Source: Gammaproteobacteria bacterium (GTDB taxonomy: Bacteria; Pseudomonadota; Gammaproteobacteria; DSM-16500). Taken from it: a stretch of 64,000 nt of DNA. The stretch lies in contig JARLJN010000127.1 in NCBI GenBank assembly GCA_031291255.1, forward strand, positions 1 to 64,000, written 5' to 3'. Position numbers and translations under genes: made by a program. The notes beneath the pieces were generated by a model. That model worked only from the letters and a program-made list of their open reading frames with translations, ran no database searches and was not told where the DNA came from. Positions 9,047 to 16,557 of the stretch are shown here, piece after piece; within the stretch, counting starts at the first letter, position 1, and each line of letters starts with the position of its first letter.

Positions 9047-9085
9047 ACAGCCGTATCAATAATCACCGGCTGTATTAATTTTTTT
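9047..9085 (+). terminator. Hairpin with T tract
   Basis: Stem ACAGCCG/CGGCTGT (9047-9053 with 9067-9073), 13-base loop, then ATTAATTTTTTT. The T tract suits plus-strand transcription, although the nearest gene ends on the minus strand at 9205. It may act in both directions. Confidence 0.5.
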
Positions 9086-9204
9086 AGCTCTGAAGTATTG
9101 CATATTTATTTGTGAGATAAAGTTACGTTCCCAGATTCAATCTTGGCTTCTTGCTGCTGGCTTATAGCGCTATTGCCCACTGTGAAGGGTATCAGCAAGA
9201 TACC

Positions 9205-10098
9205 TCACATTGTTGGCTCCCAGATTTTAATGCAATTACGGCCACTAGATTTTGCGGCGTACAATGCTTTATCGGCATGAGCGATAGATTCTTCGACTGA
9301 TACAGCTGCGTCTAGAGCAGTTAACCCAAAGGAACCAGTGATATGAATTGGTTCATTTTGGCCTATATTGATGGGCATAGATTCAAGGCCTGCACGTAAA
9401 CGCTCAACCAACTCCTGACTTTCTGGCAACTCGGCCTGTATGCAAAACAAAAATTCTTCTCCCCCGTAGCGGAACAATTTATCAAAAGGTCGGAGATGTT
9501 CAGCCATGAAATGGGATGAGGCAGCTAATACCTGGTCTCCCGCGACATGTCCATGAAGATCATTTACTTTTTTGAAAAAATCTAAGTCCATCATGACAAG
9601 ACAGTATGGTAATATTTTACGTTTAACAAACGCTTGCTGTTCACGTAGTATAGGCAACATGTTGACTCTAGTGATGGCTCCTGTAAGAGGATCGCGGCTA
9701 TAAAGTAAATCTTCGAGCTCACGCTTTAAGGTAGACAATTCCAGCTGCAAGCGTTCAAGTATACTAAGAAAATTATCATAATCATTGGTTGGAACAGGAC
9801 TGCCAGAATCCGCAGCAATTGATATGCGGCTAGCCAATACATGCATCTGTTTATGTGCTTCCCCTAAGACGATAAATCCAGGATGTTCTAATAGTGCTGG
9901 ATGAGCGTAAGTACTGTACCACTGTCCAAATAGACATTCCTTATGGGCTTCTGGGCTAAGATTATGCCTATCGCTAGGCAGCCGGCAAATAAGACTTCGA
10001 TTAAGTGCCTTATACCATTGCTGATGGTTGTACATCGCCTGCTCCAACTGAGCAATTACCTTCTGCAATTCTTCCCGATTTATGTTGAAGAGCGACAT
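9205..10098 (-). CDS. CZB-GGDEF diguanylate cyclase, DgcZ-like
   Basis: 297 residues. The N-terminal chemoreceptor zinc-binding (CZB) domain carries NHQQW, CLFGQW and AHKQMH, the three-His/one-Cys zinc ligand pattern of E. coli DgcZ (YdeH). The C-terminal GGDEF domain has an intact active site (RYGGEEF) and DLDFFKKVNDLHGH. Five residues upstream is RPFD, a canonical inhibitory RxxD I-site; E. coli DgcZ has a different sequence there. It therefore probably makes c-di-GMP, is inhibited by zinc and by its own product. The start at 10098 has AAGGA six bases upstream and is preferred to ATGs at 10122 and 10104. Confidence 0.88.
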   Translation of the reverse strand: MSLFNINREELQKVIAQLEQAMYNHQQWYKALNRSLICRLPSDRHNLSPEAHKECLFGQWYSTYAHPALLEHPGFIVLGEAHKQMHVLASRISIAADSGSPVPTNDYDNFLSILERLQLELSTLKRELEDLLYSRDPLTGAITRVNMLPILREQQAFVKRKILPYCLVMMDLDFFKKVNDLHGHVAGDQVLAASSHFMAEHLRPFDKLFRYGGEEFLFCIQAELPESQELVERLRAGLESMPINIGQNEPIHITGSFGLTALDAAVSVEESIAHADKALYAAKSSGRNCIKIWEPTM

Positions 10099-10255
10099 AT
10101 TCATTCCTTGAAAGAATCCCATTTTAAGGTAGTGTTAGTCAATAGTATACATGAATAACGTTGGCACAGTATTAGCAAGTGACTGACCAGCCGCCATTTG
10201 GTTCTAGAAAATAGAACGTTTAATAGAGGTGCGGCTCCGATTCTGGTAAAAAGGT

Positions 10256-10391
10256 ATCAAATGTCTAATGCTTGCAAATCATATTCTATTTCTGATGCCA
10301 TTTTCTCCATATTAAACTGAAACATTCCAAAACGATTAAGATGCTCTGTCCAATATGGTGACATAGCAGCCTGTATTTTAAATAGCTTGGA
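10256..10391 (-). pseudogene. Short coding remnant, unknown family
   Basis: A 44-codon frame without an upstream start reads like the C-terminus of a real protein (MSPYWTEHLNRFGMFQFN, then EYDLQALDI and stop). It lies in the 320-base gap between the cyclase gene and the CMD gene. Its amino part is absent. I cannot name the family, and the call rests only on protein-like composition. Confidence 0.3.
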
Positions 10392-10421
10392 CTATTCAGC
10401 TGACAGGCGGTGTTCGGATAT

Positions 10422-10997
10422 TCATTTTTTTGGGATCTCGTGGAAGTTGTGTTGGCCTCCCTTAGCACGTAATGAAACATCAAATCCTTGGTTAATTGCT
10501 GAGAACATTTGATAAAAACCAGAAAGTACCACCAATTCAACATACCCATATATGCCATAAGCTTTAATTGCTTCAGACTGTACTTCGATAGGTATATTTT
10601 TCCAAACTAAGGCGGCATTCAAAACTTGTGCTGCTAAGTGATACGGCTCCGGGAATTGTTGGTTTGAAAGTCCTTGGGTTTTAAGAGTATCAATTACTAT
10701 TTCTGGCACGCCAGCAGCTAAGGCATGATCAACATGATCAGTCCATTCAAAAACAGCTTTTGTACTTTGCGCAACTGAAAGCACCACAAATTGGTAAATA
10801 TTCCGAGGTAAATGACCTTGAAATTTAAGGTAATAACCAAGCGCTTCAACTTTTTGACAAAGCTCCGGGTGATTCATTAATGCGGCGTATGGTCCATCAA
10901 ACGGAGCGCCAACGCTTTTTCTCTTCTCAACTAAAGTATCATAGATTAATTTATCATTAGAATCTAAATTCTTGGGATTAAAAGGCAATTCAGCCAT
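10422..10997 (-). CDS. Carboxymuconolactone decarboxylase (AhpD-like) family protein
   Basis: 191 residues with the all-helical CMD fold signature: AQSTKAVFEWTDHVDHALAAG around residues 78-98, the position of the family's E-x-x-x-H helix. The CxxC of peroxidase-active AhpD is absent, so the decarboxylase/lactone branch or a non-peroxidase relative is more likely. It begins 18 bases after the end of the TPP-enzyme gene upstream and is very likely in the same operon, which suggests the two act on one small carboxylated compound. The substrate is unknown. Confidence 0.75.
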   Translation of the reverse strand: MAELPFNPKNLDSNDKLIYDTLVEKRKSVGAPFDGPYAALMNHPELCQKVEALGYYLKFQGHLPRNIYQFVVLSVAQSTKAVFEWTDHVDHALAAGVPEIVIDTLKTQGLSNQQFPEPYHLAAQVLNAALVWKNIPIEVQSEAIKAYGIYGYVELVVLSGFYQMFSAINQGFDVSLRAKGGQHNFHEIPKK

Positions 10998-11015
10998 CGT
11001 CTTTTCTCCACTAAA

Positions 11016-12737
11016 TTATTCCTGGTATGACCAAGTAGCACAGGCAGATGACCAATCCTGCACTGGTGTGACGCAGCGCTTATCTGCTTTAATATCGATG
11101 ACTGTTGGGCCTTTATTTTTGAGTGCGATAGAAAAAGCATTAGCAAGTTCATCGGGATGTGTGACAGTTATTCCATTACCCCCTAAAGCTTTAGAAAAAC
11201 CGGCCCAATCCAAATCCGGTAAGACAGTTAAAGCATCAGGCACAGGTCCTTCGGTATGCGCGCGCAACCAGACATTTCCCAAGGCAGCATTATTAATTAC
11301 TACATAAATAATTGGTAATTGGTATCGAGCAGCTGTTGCAATTTCAATACCTTCCATATGCATACAACCGTCCCCTGTGATAACCGCAATTTTTTTTGTA
11401 GGTTGTGCGCACTGCACACCGATGGCTGCAGGTATTGCCCAACCCATTGGCCCTAAGTTAGTTGCAGAGATGTAGGTAAGAGGATCGTAGGATGTCCAAT
11501 AGTGCCCAGCAAAAGCGCGGTGTGCGCCTGAGTCAATAAGTAAAATACCATCACGAGGAAATGCATTGCGTAACTCTTTAATAATGCGCGCAGGGTGTAT
11601 TGGGATGGCAGAACTCGCGCAGTCCTCTGAGTCCTGTAACCGAGGCTGTGCAAGTATATCAGCTAACCATTTTTTACGTGTCTCTCGTGTTAACTCCAAA
11701 GCAGGACGAATTTTTTCAGCCTGATCTTCCAGACAGATTAGATAAGCTCCAGCATCACCTACTACTGAACTGCCGGTTAAGTGTGTGCCCATTGCCAAGG
11801 TATCGAGATTAACACAAATAGTATTTTGAGGAGCCAGTTTAAGAGTCCAATTCATCGTATCTCGCTCATTAAGTCCAGAGCCGAGTACTATCAGTAAGTC
11901 AGGTGGATTATCAAGTATCGCAAGTCTCGAGTGATGTGTTCCAGCATAGCCGAATACACCCAATGACAGTGGATGATCTTCAGGAAAAATGCCTTTGGCA
12001 CGCAGAGTTGTTGCCACTGGGATGTCCCAGTGTTCAGCAAATTTAAGCAACGTAGTTGAGCTTTCCGCATGTTCAACGCCAGCACCCGCTAAAATAACAA
12101 TACGTATTGGAGCAGATCCATTCGGCCCTTTTATGAAATGCTTCAATGTTTCTTCTGCATAATGTAAGGAAAGTACGCGAGCATGGGTTAGATCATGATT
12201 AAGCGGCGTATAAGCAGCATCAATATTTGCAACTTGACTATCTTTTGGAATTGAAAGATGGACTGGACCTGTGGGCTCAGTGAGTAGATGAAGCATTGCA
12301 TGACGCACTAAGTGATGAAGATTTTTAGGATTATCAACGGAACTAGAGAAGTGGGTGATCTCTCTCAACATATTGGCGTCATTCAGGGTTTGGCTGCTAG
12401 CGTCCTGAAACATTCCTACACCTTCTAGCATAGTGGCTGCTTCTCCGCTAATAACGAGTAGCGGTGATCCATCAGTTTTTGCTGTTGCAACAGATGTAAC
12501 GGTATTGGTGAGCCCAGGACCACCAATACACAGTGCAACACCAAATTTACCACTAGCTCTAGCATAGCCATCCGCCATATAGGCAGCTCCACCTTCTTGA
12601 GCTGCGACGATTGGTCTTATAATCTTTTGTCTTCCTAAAGCAGGTAGGAATGGATCAATCAAACCGCCTGGAACCATGAAGATATGATCAATACCTTCTT
12701 TGGCTAAACAATCGAGAAGAAAGTCAGTACCTAGCAT
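11016..12737 (-). CDS. Thiamine-pyrophosphate enzyme (acetolactate synthase-like)
   Basis: 573 residues in the three-domain arrangement of the acetolactate synthase/benzoylformate decarboxylase superfamily. The N-terminal TPP domain has the catalytic glutamate in AAQEGGAAYMADGYARA near residue 48. The central domain starts near residue 195 (IVILAGAGVEHAES). The C-terminal TPP-binding motif is GDGCMHMEGIE ... NNAALGN. Family members decarboxylate 2-oxo acids or condense acetaldehyde units; the exact reaction cannot be read. No acetolactate synthase small subunit is nearby. The partner is the downstream CMD-family gene. Confidence 0.85.
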   Translation of the reverse strand: MLGTDFLLDCLAKEGIDHIFMVPGGLIDPFLPALGRQKIIRPIVAAQEGGAAYMADGYARASGKFGVALCIGGPGLTNTVTSVATAKTDGSPLLVISGEAATMLEGVGMFQDASSQTLNDANMLREITHFSSSVDNPKNLHHLVRHAMLHLLTEPTGPVHLSIPKDSQVANIDAAYTPLNHDLTHARVLSLHYAEETLKHFIKGPNGSAPIRIVILAGAGVEHAESSTTLLKFAEHWDIPVATTLRAKGIFPEDHPLSLGVFGYAGTHHSRLAILDNPPDLLIVLGSGLNERDTMNWTLKLAPQNTICVNLDTLAMGTHLTGSSVVGDAGAYLICLEDQAEKIRPALELTRETRKKWLADILAQPRLQDSEDCASSAIPIHPARIIKELRNAFPRDGILLIDSGAHRAFAGHYWTSYDPLTYISATNLGPMGWAIPAAIGVQCAQPTKKIAVITGDGCMHMEGIEIATAARYQLPIIYVVINNAALGNVWLRAHTEGPVPDALTVLPDLDWAGFSKALGGNGITVTHPDELANAFSIALKNKGPTVIDIKADKRCVTPVQDWSSACATWSYQE

Positions 12738-13001
12738 TTGTTATCCTCTATTCATTTAGAATCTAGAATCGATTCAGGTAAGAATTTCATTTTTTAATTC
12801 AAGCTATGGATTACTACAGAAATGTTTTGACTAGTTAATATGTTAATTTTATCACAATAAAAAGCAAAGAAGTTACAATCGTTTTTTGCGCTTACTTTTG
12901 ACCGTTTGTTGTTTTTATATGAGCTTCAATTCCTGGTTTCTGTAGAAATAATGTTGTTTAGCCACGATTCTGATAAAAAGTTATCGAACATTTTCAAAAA
13001 A

Positions 13002-13288
13002 TTATTTCGCACACATTTCGGCGTCAATAAGAATCTGCTCAGCTTGAGGATTTTTAAATATAACGTGTTTATGTAATCCTATGGCAATCACAGCTGGTGC
13101 TACTTCTTTCATCGCGTTAGTTGCTTCCTGCTTTTGTTCTGCAGAGTAGCATTCGAGTTTTCTAAAATATCGACGTTTACTAAAAACGCTGCGATTGTGC
13201 CCTTCCTCACCATTTTTTAATTAATAACGGTGCTCTCGACACCATCAGGTAAAATATCTTCGGGTCTTACTGGCTCATTACTCGACAT
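13002..13288 (-). pseudogene. Frameshifted small gene, about 95 codons
   Basis: The minus strand begins ATGTCGAGTAATGAGCCAG, reading MSSNEPVRPEDILPDGVEST, then hits an in-frame TAA, continues in the same frame as VRKGTIAAFLVNVDILEN, and shifts frame near 13155 to read EATNAMKEVAPAVIAIGLHK and end at QILIDAEMCAK. One stop plus one frameshift separate three protein-like pieces that join into one sensible small protein. The family is unnamed to me. It sits just upstream of the second resolvase and may be a dead passenger of that mobile element. The rest of the 12738-13476 gap shows nothing else I can support except the res-like region. Confidence 0.6.
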
Positions 13289-13383
13289 AATTTGTCCCGT
13301 TTTTTACCGTCTCAAAAACGGGGGTTTTTATTACCTGATCGACTGATACCAGTAACGCCTCTATTGTTTCAATAAAACGGTAC

Positions 13384-13442
13384 GAAAGTGGTTAAACTTT
13401 CATAGTTAAATATCTCGCTCATGCCGAACGAGTTATATTACC
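13384..13442. promoter_or_regulatory. res-like region upstream of serine recombinase 2
   Basis: Matches 2366-2422 base for base over most of its length, including TTCATAGTTAAATATC and the inverted CTCG/CGAG pair. It sits at the same distance from a recombinase gene, so a recombination site plus promoter is likely. Confidence 0.5.
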
Positions 13443-13476
13443 ATTTTTGCCCATTTTATCAAAAGGAATCTGAGAA

Positions 13477-13911
13477 ATGTTAGTAGGATATGCTCGTGTT
13501 TCAACCGAAGACCAACATCTTTATATGCAAGAGGACGCCTTAAAAAGCGCGGGTTGTGAAGAAATTTACAATGACATTGCTAGCGGTGTTAAAACGGCAT
13601 GGCCAGGATTACATGCAGCTTTATCACATCTGCGGAAAGGCGACACATTAGTAGTTTGGAGATTAGACAGACTCGGTCGATCGTTAACGCATTTAATACA
13701 GACTGTCAAAGAATTAAGTGAGAAAGGAATTGGATTTAAGTGTTTACTGGAGAGCATTGATACCACAACTAGCGGTGGACAATTGATTTTTCATATCTTC
13801 GGCGCATTAGCACAATTTGAAAGAGAATTAATAAAAGAAAGAAAGAAAGGGGTCTACCATTGGATTTTAGCAGGTGACGACTCCGTCAGTAATGTATATC
13901 ATACGCCCTGA
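13477..13911 (+). pseudogene. Truncated serine recombinase
   Basis: The first 122 residues match the recombinase at 2458 closely (YARVSTEDQ with Ser9, RLDRLGRS, FGALAQFERELIKER). After KER the frame runs into unrelated codons at about 13845 and stops in the IS110 left flank. The C-terminal helix-turn-helix is missing and is not found on the other side of the IS element, so this was not a simple insertion; some sequence has been lost. It should be unable to bind its site. RBS AAAAGGAAT precedes the ATG. Confidence 0.85.
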
Positions 13912-14082
13912 CGGAGGTGTGGCTTAAGGGGTTCGCTACTTGAAAGAGTATTGGCTCGATTTGAAATGCCGCCTTCGTCACTTGCATCATCCGTAGAAGC
14001 CCACCGGGATGGTGCCGATTTTGTGGCTCTGTAAGTAGACGTGGCTCTTGGATGAGATCTTTGTTATTCAGGAGAAGTAAGG
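13850..14082 (+). ncRNA. Candidate bridge RNA region of the IS110 element
   Basis: IS110 elements express a structured RNA from the non-coding end upstream of the transposase that directs target and donor choice. Here a 9-bp perfect stem CTCCGTCAG/CTGACGGAG (13881-13889 with 13908-13916) closes an 18-base loop, and a smaller CACC/GGTG hairpin (14002-14005 with 14011-14014) follows. Position and hairpins fit such an RNA; its exact ends and guide loops are not determined here. Confidence 0.45.
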
Positions 14083-15282
14083 ATGTCAGAAGCTTATGAA
14101 ATCCGTGTCTGCATGGACATAGGTAGTCAATCGCACCAAGTTGCAATCGGTCTCTCAACGGGAAAAATTTTAGAAGAATTTAACATTTCTCATACGCCTC
14201 AAGATATAGACCTTTTCTTTAATAAGATAGAAAACCATAAAGTCAATGATCAGTTGCCTGTTGTTGTAGCTATGGAAAGTTACAATGGACATGCAAGACC
14301 GATTGATAAATATGTTTTAGAAAAAGGTTACAGGCTCATTAATGTTAATAATTATAAACTTGCTCAGTTTAAAAAAATATTTCCTGGTGCAAGTAAAAGA
14401 GATGTTATTGATACACGTAAGATGTTTGAATTATTCACCTTACAAGATCATCTCCCTTTAGCTAAAAATGCATTACAGCCTGTCATCCCTATTCCTGAAG
14501 TAAACGAAAAATTAAAGCGCATTACACGTCGCCGACGATCATTAGTTAACGAAAAAGTTCGTGTTGTAAATCGTATGCAAAGTGATTTACAAGCTATTTC
14601 TCCTGGTTTATTAGGTATTACAGGAAGTGCTGATAACTTATGGTTTTTACGATTTTTAACTTCACGAAATGAGATACAACAACTATCTCGCATACAATTT
14701 AAAAGTTTATTGAAAATTAAAGGTCTAGGAAATTCATACGCATTAGAAATAAAAAACTGGCAAGAAAACGCAATATTTTCAGCGGACGCCGAGTGGGTTG
14801 GAGAGATGATAATACGCGATGCACGACGCCTATTAGAGCTTATAGATGCAATATCAGCTCTAGAAAAGAAAATAGATTTATTAGCTACTGAATCTGAAAT
14901 GGCAAAACGTTTAAAAACGATTGGCGGTTTTGGAAAAATATGTGCTGCAGAATTAGCTGGAGAAATTGGAACAACAGACAGGTTTGATTCCGAAGCGAGT
15001 CTAGCATTATATTTGGGGATGGCAATATTGAATAATAGCTCTGGATTGTATGAAGGAACCAAAAAAAGCAAGCATGTTAATTACAGTGCTAAGGCAGCTA
15101 TGATGACCGCTACAGCAATACATATACGTAGCTCTAGTCAGTCAAAAAAATATTATGATAAGAAACGTAATGAAGGAAAAAAACATAATCAAGCAGTACG
15201 CTCACTGGGTCGACATATGGTTAGAGTAATATGGTCAATGTTAAAAAATGAAAGAGATTTTATTATGCAAAATAACGATTAA
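14083..15282 (+). CDS. IS110-family transposase (DEDD recombinase)
   Basis: 399 residues. The N-terminal RuvC-like DEDD domain has Asp12 in CMDIGSQSHQVA, Glu near 65 in AMESYNGHARP, and the pair of Asp in KRDVIDTRK near 106-110. The central region is coiled (ITRRRRSLVNEKVRVVNRMQ). The C-terminal Transposase_20-type domain has IGGFGKICAAELAGEIG, LALYLGMA and YSAKAAMMTATAIHIR. All key residues appear intact and the frame is unbroken, so it may be active. A good SD (AGGAGAAGTAAGG) precedes the ATG. It lies beside a truncated resolvase gene. Confidence 0.9.
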   Translation: MSEAYEIRVCMDIGSQSHQVAIGLSTGKILEEFNISHTPQDIDLFFNKIENHKVNDQLPVVVAMESYNGHARPIDKYVLEKGYRLINVNNYKLAQFKKIFPGASKRDVIDTRKMFELFTLQDHLPLAKNALQPVIPIPEVNEKLKRITRRRRSLVNEKVRVVNRMQSDLQAISPGLLGITGSADNLWFLRFLTSRNEIQQLSRIQFKSLLKIKGLGNSYALEIKNWQENAIFSADAEWVGEMIIRDARRLLELIDAISALEKKIDLLATESEMAKRLKTIGGFGKICAAELAGEIGTTDRFDSEASLALYLGMAILNNSSGLYEGTKKSKHVNYSAKAAMMTATAIHIRSSSQSKKYYDKKRNEGKKHNQAVRSLGRHMVRVIWSMLKNERDFIMQNND

Positions 15283-15373
15283 ATTTAAAAAATTTGATTG
15301 CAAATTCGAGCGGGATGTTCAAATATCTTTTTAATATTTATGTTAAATAGCATTAAGTTTAGGGTTAAGTTAT

Positions 15374-15973
15374 ATGCGCACATTTATCATCAGGGCACGT
15401 AAAGGAACCACTCGTTGGGAACGAGTTAGATCCCAAATTGGGGCAAGTGGACATTTTGAAGTTATTGCTCATTCTGTTATTAATGCTTTCTTTGTTTCGA
15501 ATGGTTTTAGAGAAGATGTCGAGATTTATATTATTCTAGATTGCTCTGAAGATTTTCCTCGTACCATTAAATTGTCGGCTGGTGAAGGTTTATCGATTGC
15601 GGGTTTCTATGAAGATGCGGTAATTGATCTAGTGGAAAAGGCGTTGAAAGATAGTCATGGCTTGCAGAAAGATGAAACTCGAGTGATAGCCCCTGGTCTT
15701 CAGATTAGTGGCTTTGGTTTTGAAAAATTAGTTGGCAATCTACTTGAAACTCGTCCCGTGTATTTGCTTGATAGGAAAGGTGAAGATATTAGAAACGCTA
15801 AATTAGATTTGAATCCAGTGTTTGTTTTGAGTGATCACTTAGCTATGCCTAAAAATAGCGTTAAGAGTCTCAAACGCCAAGGGGTTAAAGCTATTAGTTT
15901 CGGAAAAAAAATGCTTTTTGCCTCTCAGTGTGTTGTGCTCATTCATTATGAATTAGATAGATCGGAGTTTTAA
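15374..15973 (+). CDS. trmY: TrmY-like tRNA pseudouridine N1-methyltransferase (DUF358)
   Basis: 199 residues aligning from end to end with the archaeal TrmY/COG1901 SPOUT methyltransferase: MRTFIIRARKGTT start, FEVIAHSVINAFFVS helix, DVEIYIILD strand, FGFEKLV, and the knotted C-terminal half VYLLDRKGEDI ... NPVFVLSDH ... VVLIHYELDR. Archaeal TrmY makes N1-methylpseudouridine at tRNA position 54. Homologues occur sporadically in gammaproteobacteria, where the target is less clear. It lies immediately right of the IS110 element, and its own promoter may be in the 90-base gap. Horizontal acquisition is plausible. Confidence 0.82.
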   Translation: MRTFIIRARKGTTRWERVRSQIGASGHFEVIAHSVINAFFVSNGFREDVEIYIILDCSEDFPRTIKLSAGEGLSIAGFYEDAVIDLVEKALKDSHGLQKDETRVIAPGLQISGFGFEKLVGNLLETRPVYLLDRKGEDIRNAKLDLNPVFVLSDHLAMPKNSVKSLKRQGVKAISFGKKMLFASQCVVLIHYELDRSEF

Positions 15974-15997
15974 ATAGCGAGCACTTAAGCACATAGG

Positions 15998-16030
15998 CCC
16001 ACTGTGAAACTACGTCCGATGGGCCGCCAA
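15998..16030 (+). repeat. 33-base dispersed repeat, copy 2
   Basis: Same orientation and near-identical to 8999-9031 (core TGTGAAACTACGTCCGA, ending GCCGCCAA). It follows the TrmY gene by 25 bases. Confidence 0.7.
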
Positions 16031-16096
16031 TTGTAGAAAAATTATTATTTTACACGGGCAGCTTATCAGAAGTAGCTTCCCTATAAGCCTATGCTA

Positions 16097-16185
16097 TAAG
16101 AAGACCCGCTACGGCGGGTTTTTCTTTCTGCATAGATGTCGACGTCAGACACAGTTATTAATAACGCACACTGCAAGCCTGACCC
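16097..16185 (+). repeat. Copy of the amidohydrolase downstream block
   Basis: 89 bases matching 6190-6278, including terminator and GACGTCAGACACA motif. It lies directly before, not after, the copied gene end, so the two halves are in swapped order relative to 6 kb. Confidence 0.75.
16104..16124 (+). terminator. Duplicated intrinsic terminator
   Basis: Stem ACCCGC/GCGGGT, loop TACG, then TTTTTCTTT; identical to the terminator at 6197. It could end the trmY transcript, about 130 bases upstream. Confidence 0.8.
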
Positions 16186-16193
16186 CAATTCCA

Positions 16194-16352
16194 TACCAGC
16201 TGATGGCCGACGATAAGTTAGGTAGTCTTGAAGTGGGTAAGCAGGCTGACTTAGTAATCTTGGAAAAGAATCCACGTAAGACTGCACCCGAGCAAATTGC
16301 CAATATTAAAGTCAACGAAACTTGGATTGATGGCAAGCCGCAGGCTTGGTAA
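16194..16352 (+). pseudogene. 3' fragment of a second amidohydrolase gene
   Basis: The last 53 codons (from YQLMADDKLGSLEVGKQADL to the stop) match the end of the gene at 4453 with only synonymous-looking differences, then the downstream DNA matches too, with a 12-base insertion after the stop. No start or upstream coding is present. It is a relic of a duplicated or recombined copy. Confidence 0.85.
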
Positions 16353-16392
16353 CGAATTGATGCTGCAATTTAACTTGTTAGGTTTTAAGAAG

Positions 16393-16413
16393 ACCCGCTA
16401 CGGCGGGTTTTTT
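16393..16413 (+). terminator. Third copy of the ACCCGC/GCGGGT terminator
   Basis: Same stem and loop as at 6197, followed by six T. It follows the pseudogene end at the same spacing as in the parent gene. A further GACGTCAGACACC motif copy lies at 16435-16447. Confidence 0.8.
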
Positions 16414-16434
16414 CTTTCTGTATAGATGTAGATA

Positions 16435-16447
16435 GACGTCAGACACC
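16435..16447. repeat. Dispersed GTCAGACACC motif, copy 5
   Basis: GACGTCAGACACC, matching the palindrome at 136-148 except near the left end. It sits just after the third terminator copy. Confidence 0.5.
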
Positions 16448-16557
16448 GATCGAAAGAACCTTCACAGTGAGTCTAAAAGTATTTCTATGAATCATTTACA
16501 GAGATACTTTGTTTCTACGACACACCGGTCAGCCGCCACTTTTCATACCTTACCGGT

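Larger units (their letters stand above)
13850..15330 (+). mobile_element. IS110-family insertion sequence
   Basis: The element consists of about 235 bases of structured non-coding DNA on the left, a full DEDD transposase gene (14083-15282) and a short right flank. The left limit is placed where homology between the two recombinase genes ends (near 13845). The right limit is uncertain, before the TrmY gene at 15374. IS110 elements lack long inverted repeats and do not normally make target duplications, so the ends cannot be fixed by eye. Confidence 0.7.

Noticed and set aside
10286..10558. 90-codon minus-strand frame
   Set aside because: It overlaps the CMD gene in another frame; the shorter frame at 10256-10391 reads better as a remnant.
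14448..15071. 207-codon open frame on the minus strand
   Set aside because: It lies wholly inside the IS110 transposase gene and reads as its antisense shadow; the plus-strand protein has all family motifs.
16081..16345. Minus-strand frames across the duplicated block
   Set aside because: They are antisense to the amidohydrolase 3' fragment and its terminator.
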